Assembly (NCBI RefSeq): GCF_038002225.1
Contig: NZ_JBBOCA010000001.1
Coordinates: 6,076,001-6,140,000, forward strand
Length of the DNA: 64,000 bases
Reading direction: 5' to 3'
From: Paenibacillus sp. FSL R7-0204
Lineage (GTDB): Bacteria > Bacillota > Bacilli > Paenibacillales > Paenibacillaceae
The notes below the pieces were generated by a model. That model made no database searches and was not told where the DNA came from. It saw only the letters and a list, made by a program, of their open reading frames with translations. Each line of letters starts with the position of its first letter. Within the stretch, counting starts at the first letter, position 1. Of the stretch, positions 29,605-41,700 are shown in pieces. Position numbers and translations under genes: made by a program.

Positions 29605-29745
29605 ACAAATTACTCCTCTCAAGATGAAAATATTTACATCTAACTATACCAAATCTCCTCACCCGATGTCAAGTTTTAGGATTTGTTACATTTAGTTTCT
29701 TTAATTTAAAATTTTATATTTACAATTTTTATAGCATATTACCTG

Positions 29746-30879
29746 CTATCGGGTCAAATGAAGTCCTTTACGATCATAGCACAATATTTGCATGGCGTTT
29801 ATTATCTTGCTCTGTTGCTTCATTTTTATACCTTCGGGATAACTGTTAATATTCTCTCCAACAATGTCCAGAACCCATTCACGCAGCAAACGGTTGATGA
29901 TATGGCTTCCATTTACACTGTTTGTCAACAGGGCTATTCCAGCTCCCTGCTCTGGAAAGACCGCAAAAGAGCTGTTGAATCCGATATTGGTTCCGTGATG
30001 AAAAAGCATTTTCTTATTTTGCGGAAAGGTTACTATATGATACCCCAAGCCGTAATTTACTTTGCGGAAAATTCTTGTCCTCAGTTTGGTTTGAGACTCT
30101 GGAGACAAGAAGCCCGAGTTATCCGAATCGTTCATATGAGCGCTTAAAAACCTAGAGATATCGCTAATCGAGCTGTACATACCTGCAGCAGCATGCTCTG
30201 CATAATACCTTTTCGGCATAACGAATCCATATCCGCCGAATGATTGCGATATTCTGGGCTCTACCCGTTCGGTAATAAGAAATGTGCTCTCCACCATTCC
30301 TAAGGGTTCAAAAACGTTCTTCTTCATATAATGATCAAACTTCATTCCTGTTACTTCCTCAATAACATGCTGCACTAAGCTATATCCGCCACCAGAATAT
30401 TTAAAGCCTTGTTGAGGCTCATAAATAACTTTAAGTCCATTCTCCCGCTCAAAAGTCCGTGTGCGTAGCAAATCAGTATTCACCTGATCCTCCGGATATC
30501 CGAGATACCCGGTGATATTCATCCCGCCCGTATGACTCAAGAGTGACTGAAGGGTGATTTTACTGTGATCAAAGCTGGATGAGGGAAGCTTCCATTTATT
30601 CAAATAAGTATCGACCGGAGCCTCCAAATCCAGAATTTTTTCTTCAACCAATTTCATAACTCCCCAGGCTGTCAAGGTTTTCGAGATGGAACCCAACTGA
30701 AACACAGAATTCTCTCCGGTTGCCATACGCCTTTGGTGATCTGTGAAACCATATCCCTCTAGATGCACCCTTTTGCCATTGTGCCAAAGAGCGAGCGCCA
30801 CACCAGGAATTGTATTCTTTTTCATTAGTGCTGCAATACTTTCATTCAGAGCTTCTTTATCAGCAAAAAGTGAAGGCAT
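29746..30879 (-). CDS. Serine hydrolase of the class C beta-lactamase/PBP4* family
   Basis: A 377-residue hydrolase with the serine beta-lactamase fold. The catalytic Ser-x-x-Lys tetrad is SISK near residue 63, the Tyr motif is YSGGGY near 155, and the third element is the HHGTN stretch near 310. GGAGTG precedes the ATG. There is no signal peptide and no C-terminal membrane helices, unlike ClbP, XcnG and ZmaM, the periplasmic D-Asn prodrug peptidases of this family. Its place after the exporters in a cluster with a D-Asn starter module makes it a candidate for prodrug removal, self-resistance or chain tailoring in the cytoplasm. Simple esterase or transesterase activity is an alternative. Confidence 0.82.
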   Translation of the reverse strand: MPSLFADKEALNESIAALMKKNTIPGVALALWHNGKRVHLEGYGFTDHQRRMATGENSVFQLGSISKTLTAWGVMKLVEEKILDLEAPVDTYLNKWKLPSSSFDHSKITLQSLLSHTGGMNITGYLGYPEDQVNTDLLRTRTFERENGLKVIYEPQQGFKYSGGGYSLVQHVIEEVTGMKFDHYMKKNVFEPLGMVESTFLITERVEPRISQSFGGYGFVMPKRYYAEHAAAGMYSSISDISRFLSAHMNDSDNSGFLSPESQTKLRTRIFRKVNYGLGYHIVTFPQNKKMLFHHGTNIGFNSSFAVFPEQGAGIALLTNSVNGSHIINRLLREWVLDIVGENINSYPEGIKMKQQSKIINAMQILCYDRKGLHLTR

Positions 30880-30936
30880 AATTACACTCCATTTCCATGA
30901 TATTGAGAATACCTTGGGTATTGCACCGCCTTCATT

Positions 30937-32622
30937 CTATAATCTCTCCACTTTGCCTTGCCGTAGCGTGAAAACATGTGAGAACCCGGTATATGCGGTA
31001 GGACGATGTGAAATCATCAGCACGGTTTGCTTGCCCTTCAACTTGTTCAGCGATTGGATAATTCGTTTCTCCGTCTCGAAATCCAGCGCCGAGGTAGCTT
31101 CATCCAACAGCAGTACAGGCGCCGTTTTAATGAAGGCTCTGGCGAGAGCAATCCGCTGTCTTTGCCCTCCAGATAAGTTAGTGCTGTTTTCACTGATTAT
31201 CGTGCCATATCCTTCCGGCAGCTCCATAATGAACTCATGAGCACACGCTCTTTCAGCGACCGTGGCGATTTCTTCATCACTGGCCTCTGGTTTGCCGAAC
31301 CGGATATTCTCTGCAATACTCCCTTCAAACAAAAAGCTATTCTGAGGTACATATGCGATATTGCTTCTCCAGAGCTCTAAATCGGACTCTGCTAGCGATT
31401 GTCCTGCGGCGGAAATGTCACCCTTCAATGGTTCATAGAAACCCATCAGCAGTTTTATTACGGTACTCTTGCCCTCTCCACTGGGTCCAATCAATGCGGC
31501 AAGCTCTCCTTGCTCGACAGACAGACTCGCTTGATCCAGCACTTTTTTACCGTTTCTGTGTGTGAAGCCTATGTTATCCAGTTTTATGCCTCTTTTTTCA
31601 TTCACCGCCTGGGGAAGACTGCCGGTTCCGTCCGCTACTTCAGCGCCGCTTCTCTCCGTTCGCTCTTCCATTAACTCCAGTACCCGGTTTACTGCCGGTT
31701 CAGAAGCCTTAAAATCCATCATAAATCTGCCGATATTATTCAACATAAAGTTAACTCCGTAAAGCAGTTGTCCAATAGCCAGCAGTTCTCCAAGCTGAGA
31801 TTTCCCATCCAGTAGAAGTAAGCAGCCGATAACAATAAGAGAGACTTGGACAATCCAACTAAATATATAATTTGTGCTGTCCAACAACGCATATTTGAAA
31901 TTATTATCCAGATCCGCACTAGTAGCCTTCAGGTTATTCTCCGAGTATTCCCGAACCATCCATTTTTTCATCTGGTACATTTTTATGGTGTTGGCTCCAT
32001 TGATTGTATCGGTCATTTTCTCCGTCATTTTCCCTATATGCTGCTGCAACCGGCTTGCCGTTGAATGAACGCCTTGCGACATCCGACTGTTCAACCACGA
32101 CAATATGACTCCAAAAAAGGAAAAGACCAGGGCATATCGCCAGTTCAGAATCAGCATGACGGTTAAAGATCCCAAGCCGAACACAAGGGCATAGATCAAA
32201 GAATATAGACTGCTGGTAAATACTCTGTGGATCACCCCAACATCGTTGATAACTCGGGAAAGTACCTCTCCACTATGCTTATTCTTTAAGGTATCTTCGG
32301 GAAAATGAAGAACTTTCTGAAACAATGACATTTTTATATGTCCAATTGAATGATAAACTACCCGATTATACAGAAAATGTGCACTGAACATAACCAGTGC
32401 GCACAAAAACGTCTGCAGAAACGCTATCCACAGCGCCTGTATTAGCGAGTCTCTGCTGTTATTCACTGCGGCGTTTACTACATTCCGGATGACTAAACCA
32501 ACAGCAATGTATAATCCTGCTTCGCCGGCGCTTTTAAATATGATGGATACCGCGTATAAAAATTTATCTTTATGAATTAGGGCAAACAGCTTAAGCCATA
32601 AATTGGATTTCTGCATAATCAA
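30937..32622 (-). CDS. Half ABC exporter (membrane plus ATPase domain), subunit 1
   Basis: A 561-residue exporter half with a six-helix membrane domain (about residues 15-310) fused to an ATPase domain (about 345-560). Walker A is IGPSGEGKS, the signature is LSGGQRQRIALARA and Walker B is VLLLDEATSALD. The start is TTG at 32622, overlapping the stop of the upstream ABC gene (TTGA) with GAGGAGG 8 nt before it. With its neighbour it should form a heterodimer that exports the cluster product or its inactive precursor. Confidence 0.9.
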   Translation of the reverse strand: MIMQKSNLWLKLFALIHKDKFLYAVSIIFKSAGEAGLYIAVGLVIRNVVNAAVNNSRDSLIQALWIAFLQTFLCALVMFSAHFLYNRVVYHSIGHIKMSLFQKVLHFPEDTLKNKHSGEVLSRVINDVGVIHRVFTSSLYSLIYALVFGLGSLTVMLILNWRYALVFSFFGVILSWLNSRMSQGVHSTASRLQQHIGKMTEKMTDTINGANTIKMYQMKKWMVREYSENNLKATSADLDNNFKYALLDSTNYIFSWIVQVSLIVIGCLLLLDGKSQLGELLAIGQLLYGVNFMLNNIGRFMMDFKASEPAVNRVLELMEERTERSGAEVADGTGSLPQAVNEKRGIKLDNIGFTHRNGKKVLDQASLSVEQGELAALIGPSGEGKSTVIKLLMGFYEPLKGDISAAGQSLAESDLELWRSNIAYVPQNSFLFEGSIAENIRFGKPEASDEEIATVAERACAHEFIMELPEGYGTIISENSTNLSGGQRQRIALARAFIKTAPVLLLDEATSALDFETEKRIIQSLNKLKGKQTVLMISHRPTAYTGFSHVFTLRQGKVERL

Positions 32623-34367
32623 TGGGCAACCTCCTCATTGGAGAATAGGTCGGCCTCATACTCCCCTCCCTTTTGTGACTGGTGGATGTACAATTGATAG
32701 TAGAGACCGCCAGAATTCATTAATTCTGCGTGTGTCCCTCTTTGAACGATCCGCCCCTTTTCCATCACAAGAATGAGGTTCGCATCTTTGGCTGAAGCTA
32801 ATCTGTGGGTCACTGCAATAGTACAACGGTTGTTCCTGTTCCATGCTCCCTGCTTCTCAATAAAATTGGCTTCTGATGCTGCATCAAGCGCAGATGTGGC
32901 TTCATCCAAAAGCAGGATCGGAGCATCTTTATAGAGCGCCCTAGCTATAGCAACCCGCTGGCGCTGCCCGCCGGATAACAATTGACCTCCCTCACCAGCC
33001 AAGCTATCGAGTGGGATATCCAGGCCCGCCACTTCCGAAGACTGAGTCAGCCTTTGGGAATCGGCTTCCTGGAAACAACAAATATTCTCACCAATAGTTC
33101 CCGGGAATAAAAAGGAGTCCTGAGAAACAAGCGCTACACCTTTGCGCAATGCTCTGCCTCCCAACTCCCCGAGCTCCACTTCCGAAATCATGATCCGGCC
33201 GGCCTGAGGTGTATAGAAACCGCACAACAATTTGAGCAGTGTGCTCTTCCCGCTGCCGCTAGGTCCTACAACCGCAACCAGTTCTCCAGGCTGCACATAG
33301 AAGCTTACATCCTGAAGAACCGGTATCCCTCCATAGGAAAAGGAAACTTCGTCAAAATGAATGGCCGGGGTCAATGCCACTGTAGTATCCGTCCCAAACT
33401 CCGGTTCAACGCTCTCCTCCAGAAGCTCAAACAAATAATTAGAGGTGTCTCTTAATTTACGGATCTCGCCCATTAAGCCAGGCAACATATTGAGTGCTTC
33501 GTTTAAATAATTCTGCATTTGAATGAACGCCATTAACTCCCCTACCGAAATCTGGTCATTATATGCCAAATACCCGCCATATACCGCACAGAACATCAAA
33601 GGAACCAACCCAAGGGCAATGCTTACTGGAATAATGGCGCTCTCAATTCTCAATGCCCGAATATTTCCGGCTATCGAAGCTTCCAGATATCGTTTGTATT
33701 TGCCTTCCAAAAAACCGAAAATGTTAAATGCTTTTACAATCTCGCTGCCATGAATACTCTCTGCCAGCACCGAATCACTGACGGCGGCATTGTGCTGAGC
33801 CGAAACAATATGCTTGCCTATGGAATTGCTCAATCGTTTACTGATTAAGAAAGCAAACGGGAATATTATTAAGCTGACCAGCAGCAATCTCCAACTGATA
33901 AACGCCAGTATGAAGCAGCATACGATTGCTCTAGTGAATTGGTGAACATATGTCGGAAGCCGGTCCTTTAAAAAGTAGTGAAGGGTCTCACCTGCTTGCA
34001 TGATCCGGGATATCATTTCACCCGTTTTTTGTTTCTCCAAATAAGTTACCGGCAAATCAGGAATTTTCCCAACGATTTCGTTTCGAATTACTTGCGTAAT
34101 GTAGGCGGCAAATTTGCCTGAGCTGTTAATGCTAAGAATATTAGTCAGAAAACCAACAATTACAGTAACAACCGTAATAATAATATAAATGATCAAACTC
34201 CGATACTGGCTCTCCATAGCATAGTCTATTAAATTCCTCATATATAGAGCTAGTGAAATGTCGATCCAGACAAACAGTAACGCGCAAAAAATGCTGATGG
34301 CCGCCAGCCGGCGATATTCTTTTAAGTAGGGCAGCAGCCGGCGGTAGAACAATTTCCATTCACCCAT
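32619..34367 (-). CDS. Half ABC exporter, subunit 2
   Basis: A 582-residue partner of the downstream ABC gene. I place the start at ATG 34367 (MGEWKLFYRR) because AAAGGA lies 6 nt upstream; a longer frame would run into the acyltransferase gene. Six membrane helices occupy about residues 15-305 and the ATPase domain about 335-570, with Walker A VVGPSGSGKST, signature LLSGGQRQRVAIARA and Walker B ILLLDEATSALD. The four-base overlap with subunit 1 implies joint translation and a heterodimer. Confidence 0.9.
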   Translation of the reverse strand: MGEWKLFYRRLLPYLKEYRRLAAISIFCALLFVWIDISLALYMRNLIDYAMESQYRSLIIYIIITVVTVIVGFLTNILSINSSGKFAAYITQVIRNEIVGKIPDLPVTYLEKQKTGEMISRIMQAGETLHYFLKDRLPTYVHQFTRAIVCCFILAFISWRLLLVSLIIFPFAFLISKRLSNSIGKHIVSAQHNAAVSDSVLAESIHGSEIVKAFNIFGFLEGKYKRYLEASIAGNIRALRIESAIIPVSIALGLVPLMFCAVYGGYLAYNDQISVGELMAFIQMQNYLNEALNMLPGLMGEIRKLRDTSNYLFELLEESVEPEFGTDTTVALTPAIHFDEVSFSYGGIPVLQDVSFYVQPGELVAVVGPSGSGKSTLLKLLCGFYTPQAGRIMISEVELGELGGRALRKGVALVSQDSFLFPGTIGENICCFQEADSQRLTQSSEVAGLDIPLDSLAGEGGQLLSGGQRQRVAIARALYKDAPILLLDEATSALDAASEANFIEKQGAWNRNNRCTIAVTHRLASAKDANLILVMEKGRIVQRGTHAELMNSGGLYYQLYIHQSQKGGEYEADLFSNEEVAH

Positions 34368-34416
34368 GTCTTGTCCTTTCATATTCGTAATGACTCGTAA
34401 CGGGTCAATCAAGCGT

Positions 34417-35700
34417 TTATATGTTGCACAACTCAGGATTGGCCAAATCGTGAAACTGCGGATAAACCCTGCTGATTTGTGTTTCTTGAAGCAATTGCTC
34501 AAACCTTTCCTTCTGTTCAGCAGCAGGCGTTAGTTTGGTTACAAACACACTTCGCAGCATGTCAATGGCCTCCTGAACCTTATCGGCACCGGCTGGTTTA
34601 CCTTCCCTGGTTAATTGCTCTTCCATTTCCTTGATCCGGCGGTATGGCTCCAGCACTCCTTTTTGATACGCTTCTTGATCCCAATTACGGTTGCGAGTGC
34701 ATACGGCGATTGCCAGACACCGGCTGATCAGCTTTAATGTAGCATCCTCTGCACTCAAATCCTTCGAAACATTCAAAGCCTTCCATTCCTGCAAATCTTC
34801 CTCGCTGTCAAAGGCAAATGTCCGAATAGAGGGGAAATCTTTAAACAGGTTTTTCAAAACTTTTCTTGGGCCCAGCTCCACGGCCGTCTCCATTCCCTTT
34901 GAAGCGAGAAATTGCATGGTTTCGCTCCAACGAACGGGTTCAATGATTTGTCTCGACAAAAATGCAGGTATACTTTCTTTGTTCAAATAAGGTCTGGCAT
35001 GTACATTGGAAATGACGGGAATAGTCAACGGGTTGAAATCCATCTTGTCCAGCACAGCTTTATATTTTAACGAGGCCTCTTCCATAAGTGGACTATGGAA
35101 AGGGGCACTGACCGTTAACCGGAGCGTCCTGGCTCCTGAAGCCTGCAGTTGTTCCTCCGCCCGCGACACCGCAGACCCATGCCCTGAGATCACCCACTGG
35201 GACTTTGAATTATAATTGGAGACAGCCACCTGCGCCGTTTCATCCGAGCATGCTCTGCAAACATGCTCAACCAGCTCCTTATCCGTCCCAGATACTGCAG
35301 ACATTGCACCAGCGATGCCAATGCTGGCCTCGCTCATAAGCTGCCCTCTAATACGGACCAGTTGAACAGCATTTGCGAATGAAATTGCCCCGCTAACCAC
35401 AAGTGAAGTAAACTCTCCGAGACTGTGACCTGCCAGATAATGGGGCTGAGGACCTCCTTCTTCTCGGTATATACGGTACGCGGCAATGCTTGCGGTCAGA
35501 ATCGCCGGCTGGGCATTCTCTGTCTGCATCAATTCCTTTTCATCGCCTTCAAAACACAAGCGGGAAAGGGGGAGCCCCAAGACACTGTCACATTCCTTGA
35601 ATGTTTTGGCGGCAACTTCATAACTGTCAAACCATTTTTTCCCCATCCCTATATATTGCGCCCCTTGTCCTGGAAAAAGCAGTGCAATTTTCATTACCAT
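34417..35700 (-). CDS. Stand-alone acyltransferase for the AT-less PKS (trans-AT 2)
   Basis: A 427-residue malonyl-CoA:ACP transacylase-type enzyme that should load extender units onto the AT-less PKS modules in trans. Motifs: N-terminal LFPGQGAQYIGMG, nucleophile Ser in AGHSLGEF near residue 93, the Arg in VRIRGQLM near 118 expected to bind the malonyl carboxylate, and the catalytic His in APFHSPLM near 200. About 110 residues beyond the normal AT end (from ~315) include TRNRNWDQEAYQKGVLEPY, which is also found in the other AT of the cluster. AAGGAGG lies 5 nt before the ATG at 35700. An acyl-hydrolase (proofreading) role is an alternative for one of the two. Confidence 0.87.
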   Translation of the reverse strand: MVMKIALLFPGQGAQYIGMGKKWFDSYEVAAKTFKECDSVLGLPLSRLCFEGDEKELMQTENAQPAILTASIAAYRIYREEGGPQPHYLAGHSLGEFTSLVVSGAISFANAVQLVRIRGQLMSEASIGIAGAMSAVSGTDKELVEHVCRACSDETAQVAVSNYNSKSQWVISGHGSAVSRAEEQLQASGARTLRLTVSAPFHSPLMEEASLKYKAVLDKMDFNPLTIPVISNVHARPYLNKESIPAFLSRQIIEPVRWSETMQFLASKGMETAVELGPRKVLKNLFKDFPSIRTFAFDSEEDLQEWKALNVSKDLSAEDATLKLISRCLAIAVCTRNRNWDQEAYQKGVLEPYRRIKEMEEQLTREGKPAGADKVQEAIDMLRSVFVTKLTPAAEQKERFEQLLQETQISRVYPQFHDLANPELCNI

Positions 35701-35730
35701 ATTTCCTCCTTAAAATAGGCGCCTTAACCA

Positions 35731-38700
35731 TCACCATTCGAACTCTACACTAATCTCATTCTCAACTTTTTCAGAGCCTGAAATATGATCCGTCCGGCTA
35801 AGCCCTGTCAATTGACCAATTGTGGTTCCGCAAGCTGCCGAAACCTCCTTCAATACACTAATATACTCAGCACCCAGCAACTCAGCATCTCCATCTTCAA
35901 ACTTCGCAGGATTGTACAGGAAACTGCATCTCCAGCCATCAATGACTTGAACTACATGTAAAAGAAGGTCAAAACGCATACTACGGTGATCATTATCCAT
36001 AAGTGCAAGCTGAATTTCATCGTGCTGGAATCTGCCCTTGTCCTCTTCATAGACTTCATAGACAATCACCGTGTTGAATAGCGGATCCCTGCGAGAAGAA
36101 GGAGTCTCCGCCAATTCATCCATTATCAGTTGAAGCGGGTACTCTTGATGATCTAACGAGCTCCCTACTTTTTGCCGGACCCTGTCAACAAATTCGTTGA
36201 AATTCAATTCCGGAGACAAATAATTACGGATGCCGATCATATTGGTAAACATACCGATCAAAGACTGTACCTCTTCCGCTGGTCTGCCTAGTACGGGATA
36301 TCCTATTGTAATATCATCCGTCTGGCAAATCTTAGCAAGTACAATATTCAAAATAGCTACTGCAAGAATAAACGATGTGGTATTAGTGTCAGATGCTGCT
36401 GTCCGAATCAGTGTAGAGCTAACTTCAAACTTTTTGCTGGCGTATACCGAGGCTACCGTACCCCCATCTTCATTTCCCCATCGCTTAAAAGGAAAGACCA
36501 TTGGAGCAGACCTGGATTGATACTCTTTCAGCCAGTATGCGCGCTGCTTCCTGAATTCCTCACTGTGCAAATATTCCTCATTGAACCATACCGTATAATC
36601 CGAAAACTGGACTTGCAGCGGAGGAAGACTGGCACCGCCATAGAGTTGTCTAATTTCTGTCGCCATAATCTCCATTGATTTGCCGTCCACATTAATGTGA
36701 TGCGCATCGAATAACAGTATTTGTTCTTCTTCCCCCTCCACTTCCAAAAGGCAGGCTCTGAGAAGAGGTGCTTGCTTCAAATCAAAGGGCTGGATGAACT
36801 CATTTACGGCGTTGCGGATCTGAGACTTGCCTATGGTTTTGGAGTCCAGCTTAAATACAACATTCTCGTGCACCAGCTGCACAATTTCCCCTTCCCTGAT
36901 ATCAAAGGAGGTACGGAGGGAACCATGTCTACGGATCAGGCTTTGAAATGCGCTCTCCAGCCTCGAACTGTCCAGCCTTCCTATAACCCGATAGGAATGA
37001 GTTTCGTTGTACAGGGTCTTATTTTCAGAAATGACCTGGTGGATATATACATTCAATTGAGAAGGAGTAAGCGGATAAGCACTCCTCTTCGAGAAACCGA
37101 TTCTCCGGTTGTTCTTCTCCTGAATACAGCTTTGCTCTTCTATCAATACTGCCTGTTTCATGAATTCCGGCTCTTCAAACAGCAGTGAGGCTGGTAAATG
37201 ACATCCAAACTCCTTGTTGATTTTCGAGGAAAGCACCATGACTGAAAGAGAATCACCGCCAAGATCAAAAAAATGACCTGAGGTATTTATCTTCTCGATC
37301 CCCAAAATATCATTCCAGATTTTGGCCAGGCGTGCTCTGGTATTACCAGTCTCTTTATCAGGCGGATCTGCGGGCTGTAGGTTAGCTGGAGAATTCTCTT
37401 CTTTCAAACTCAGCCATGGCATAGACACAATCCTGTTTATTTCAAACCAGCATCGCGTATTTGCGAATGGATAGACAGGCCACTTTATTTTGGCCGGCGG
37501 GTCTGCTTCGTACCACTGACTCCAGTCGATCCATCCCCCATCAACATAATATTCCCCGAAACGCATCAGCAGTTCTCTGTCATCCCCCGGTTGTGGACAC
37601 CATGGAACTTGCTTCAATTGCTCGCGGCTAAGTTCACCTCGATAAAAGATTCCCTCTTCTGGCCTATGGAATGCCCCTCTTATCAAGAACTGTTCAAGGA
37701 TACGGATCAATTCTCCAATGCTGGAGACGACCATAGCGGCCCTGTGGCTATAATGTCCTCTTCTGGAATTCAAAATAAACGAAATCTGCCTCAGATCCAC
37801 GGAAGAACCATAACGCAGCTCGTACACATAATCCTTCACAAGTGCCGTAAACGCCTCCGCACTCGCCGCCGAAATTGTACAGAGTTCCGATTGGCCGGCC
37901 GGTTTGAGCACTGTAAGTTCTTGAACCGGAGCTTCCTCCAATACAAGGTGACAGTTCGTACCAGAAAGCCCAAACGAACTGACACCGCAGCGTAATGGTG
38001 CATCGGCGATCCAAGGCATACTCTTGTCTGCAACAAACACAGGCGAATTACCGAAGTCGATATTTTGATTCGGTTTCTGAAAGTTCAGCGTAGCGGGAAT
38101 GGTTCTATGCTGCAAAGCCATAACCGCCTTTAATAAACCTGCCGCCCCGGAGCAGTGATCGAGATGGCCGATATTTGTCTTTACCGAACCTATGGCACAG
38201 AACTGTTTTTTGTCGGTAAATCTTTCAAATGCTTTGGTGATGGCGCTAATCTCAATCGGGTCGCCAAGTCTCGTGCCTGTTCCATGGGCTTCAATGTAAC
38301 CGATGGACTCCGGAGGTATCCGGGCATCCTTCCAAGCATCAACTAACAACTGCTCTTGCGCCAGAGGGTTTGGAGCTGTGATTCCCGATGAGCTTCCGTC
38401 CTGATTGACAGCCCCTCCCTTAATTACTGCATAGATGCGGTCTCCATCCCTCACCGCCGTTGATAACGGTTTCAGGACAAAGGCTGCACTGCCCTCACCC
38501 CATACTGTTCCGTCAGAAGCATCATCGAACGTCCGGGTCTTATAATCTGATGATTCAATCCCAACCCCGCTGATATCTGCTACCGGAAGCGGTATTATTT
38601 TGACGCTACCCGCTATAGCCTGTTCACATTCTCCATTACGGAGACTTAGGCATGCCCTATGGATGGCAACCAGTGAAGAGGAGCAGGCTGTATCAATGAC

Positions 38701-41700
38701 CATACTGGGACCCCTTAAATCCAACAAATAGGCGATACGGCTGGCAATAATGGATGTTACATTTCCCGCCAAAGCCAGTGGGGCTGATTCCGGTTCCAGC
38801 AACGAAACAACCTGTCCGTAGACAGGGAGACCGATATACCCTACGAAGACGCCTGTTTTGCTTCCCCTTATGCTGTCGCCCCCGTAACCGGCATCTTCTA
38901 TCGCCTTCCATGCTTGCTGGAGGAATATCCGCTGATTCGGGTCCATCAGACTAGCTTCTTTGTGCGATATCCGGAAGTACCTGTGATCGAAGGCATCCAC
39001 CCGGTTGAGGTAACCTCCCTCCACATAGGAATTCTCCGTACCGGTGTTTGCCGTCAGCCATTGAAACGGCGTACTATCAGAGATTCTTCCTTCCGGGAAC
39101 ATACGGATGCAATCCATTTTTTGCTCAATATTCTCCCAGAACTCGTCCGCATTCTCCGCATATGGAAATACCCCTGACAGACCAATAATAGCAATGCTTT
39201 GTTCTCCTTTTATATCATCGGAATAATGAATGACTTCCTTAGTAATCTCAGCCTGTGCATAAATGTAATCTGCGAGCTTAGCTAGCGTGGGATAAGCGAA
39301 AAGATCTGCCATGGACAGAACTCCCGGATAATGGGGAAGCAGCTTTTCGTAAACTCTTGTGATGTAAATGGAATTGCCGCCGATTTCAAAGAAATTGTCA
39401 TCAATATGAAATCGGGAGTAACCAAGCACATCAGCCCAGACTTGGCCAATCTGTTCTTCGATCTGTTGTAAATGCTCTTCTTGTTTACCAACAATCTCTG
39501 TTCTGGCAGCAGGCTTTAGGGTCGGCCTTTTCTTCTCTTTGTCCAGTTGACTCCGCAGCTCTGTGGACAAGCCGATACCTAAGCTGTCCGGTGTAAGACC
39601 GTATATGTGTCCGTTCTCTCTAATCGTTCCGATAGCCACGCGTCTGTAAGGCTGCCGGAACGCTTGTCGAAAGGCCTTCACGGCTCTGGCTACCGGAAGA
39701 GCTGTGAAGATATCTCTACTTCTGTCATGTCTATGCTGGCCGGCCATCCCTGTATCCTCCCAGGCCGACCAATTAATGCATAATGTAATTTGATCCGGAT
39801 GCGTTCTGTGCCGGTAATCAGCAAATACATCCTGATAATGGTTCGCCGCGGTGTAATCCCCCTGACCCAATCCCCCCGATATAGTGGTAACCGAGGAAAA
39901 CAGGATAAAGAAGTTTAAGGGATCTTGACTTGTTAAATTATGCAAATTCCGTGTTCCGCTTACTTTGGGAGCCATTACTCTCCAGAACTCTTCTGCTGAC
40001 TTATTAAAAATATAGCCTCCGCCTCCGCGGCCAGCACTATGTACCACACCCTTGATGGGTCCGTGCTCTGTTCTGATCTGATTGAGAGTTACATCAAGCG
40101 CATTGGAATCCGCTATGTCGGTAGTATAAAAAAACAAACGGGAGCCCTTGCTTTCAATTTGCCTGCAAGCTTCCACTCTGCGGGCAAGCACCGGATCTGC
40201 TTGTTCCTTTCCAAATGCCGGCCAAGCCGTCCGTTCAGGAAATCCTGTGGAGCTGATAAGGGCATAAGCAGCGGGCATTTCTTCCGCCCAATCGGAGATC
40301 AATTCTAACGCGATTCCTCCGCTTCCTCCTGCAACTACATAAATCCCCCGGGAATCCAGCTCCAACTGCTGCTGCGGACCCGAAGCAGGCTCAACCTCTT
40401 TCCAGCTTTCAACGTATTTGCAACCCTTCCGGTAAGCCACCGTATACGAGTCGAAAGTACAGGCAAGCTCACGTAAAATCTGCTCCGTCGTGACATCATC
40501 ATCTATGTCTATACAACGGCAGCGCAGCGGGCTTTCCAGGCGAATGGTTTTTCCTAGACCGTACAATGCCGCATTCTCGGGCAGCAGGTCCGATTCGTCA
40601 CCGGTGATCTCATAGCAATAATTTGAAATGAGGGTCACATCAATCGGGTTGTTGAATTTCCGCTTCATAAAATGTTTGCTGAAATAAAAGAAATTCCCGG
40701 TTGACCTGGCTAATCGCTGCGTGTGGGCACTATCTGACCGTTCATCGGTAGCAGCCAATGCGCTCATATAAATAATCTGGATAATATTTAAATGCTCCAA
40801 GCACTTGCACAACAACTGGTATGCGTCTTCTTCAGTTCCAGTCTTGAATTTCAACTCACCAGTCTGTTCAAAGCCCTCCCCTGTGTCCTCTACCTCAACT
40901 ACCAGATACTTCAAGGATCGATAGTGATCTATAACCGGTTGAGATTTCCCCATTCGGTCCTTGAAGACAAGGACTGCTCCCCCGTCCATAAAGGGTACGT
41001 TTAAAGGCTGTGCGAGCGGAATGCCTGCCTCTTTCCATACGGGAGCAAGCAGGCGGATAGACTGTTCACTAACACCCGGATCAGGAAGCCAGCATCGTTG
41101 CTGCTGGAACGGATACGTTGGCAAATGAAGCTTTTGCTGTTCCCTCCCGTTATACAAGTTCTCCCAGGCAATACTTAGCCCCTCAACATACGACTGGCAT
41201 AACTGTTCAAGACGGGCAAGCTCGTTTTGATGATAGTAGTCCTGTAGCGGATACTCTAAACCGTCGCTTTCATTTACAGAGGATTTATGAGGGCTGCGTT
41301 CATTCTCATCAGTTAGTGCAACATAAATGCTGCGGGATACATCTGCCTCCAGCCTCTCCTCCAACAGCTCCAGCTTGTCTTCCAGCTCTTTATGACTTCT
41401 GACAATAAAGGCAACGCGGTTGCTATAATGTCCTCTTCCACAGTTAGAAATATAGCAGATAGCTCTCCAATCGGCATTTGACCGTATTGCTTCCCTCCAG
41501 CTTCTGACGGATTCTGATAACGCAGAAGGAATAAGTGCTGATAGTGTGAAAACTGCTGCTTGTCCTTGGGAAGCCATTTCGTCTGCTTTGCCTTCGGGAG
41601 CCTCCTCCAATATTACATGGCAGTTGGTTCCGGTAATCCCAAATGAGCTTACAGCACATCTTCTGGGATAGTTGTCCGGCTTCCAGTCAGAGAGTTCGGT

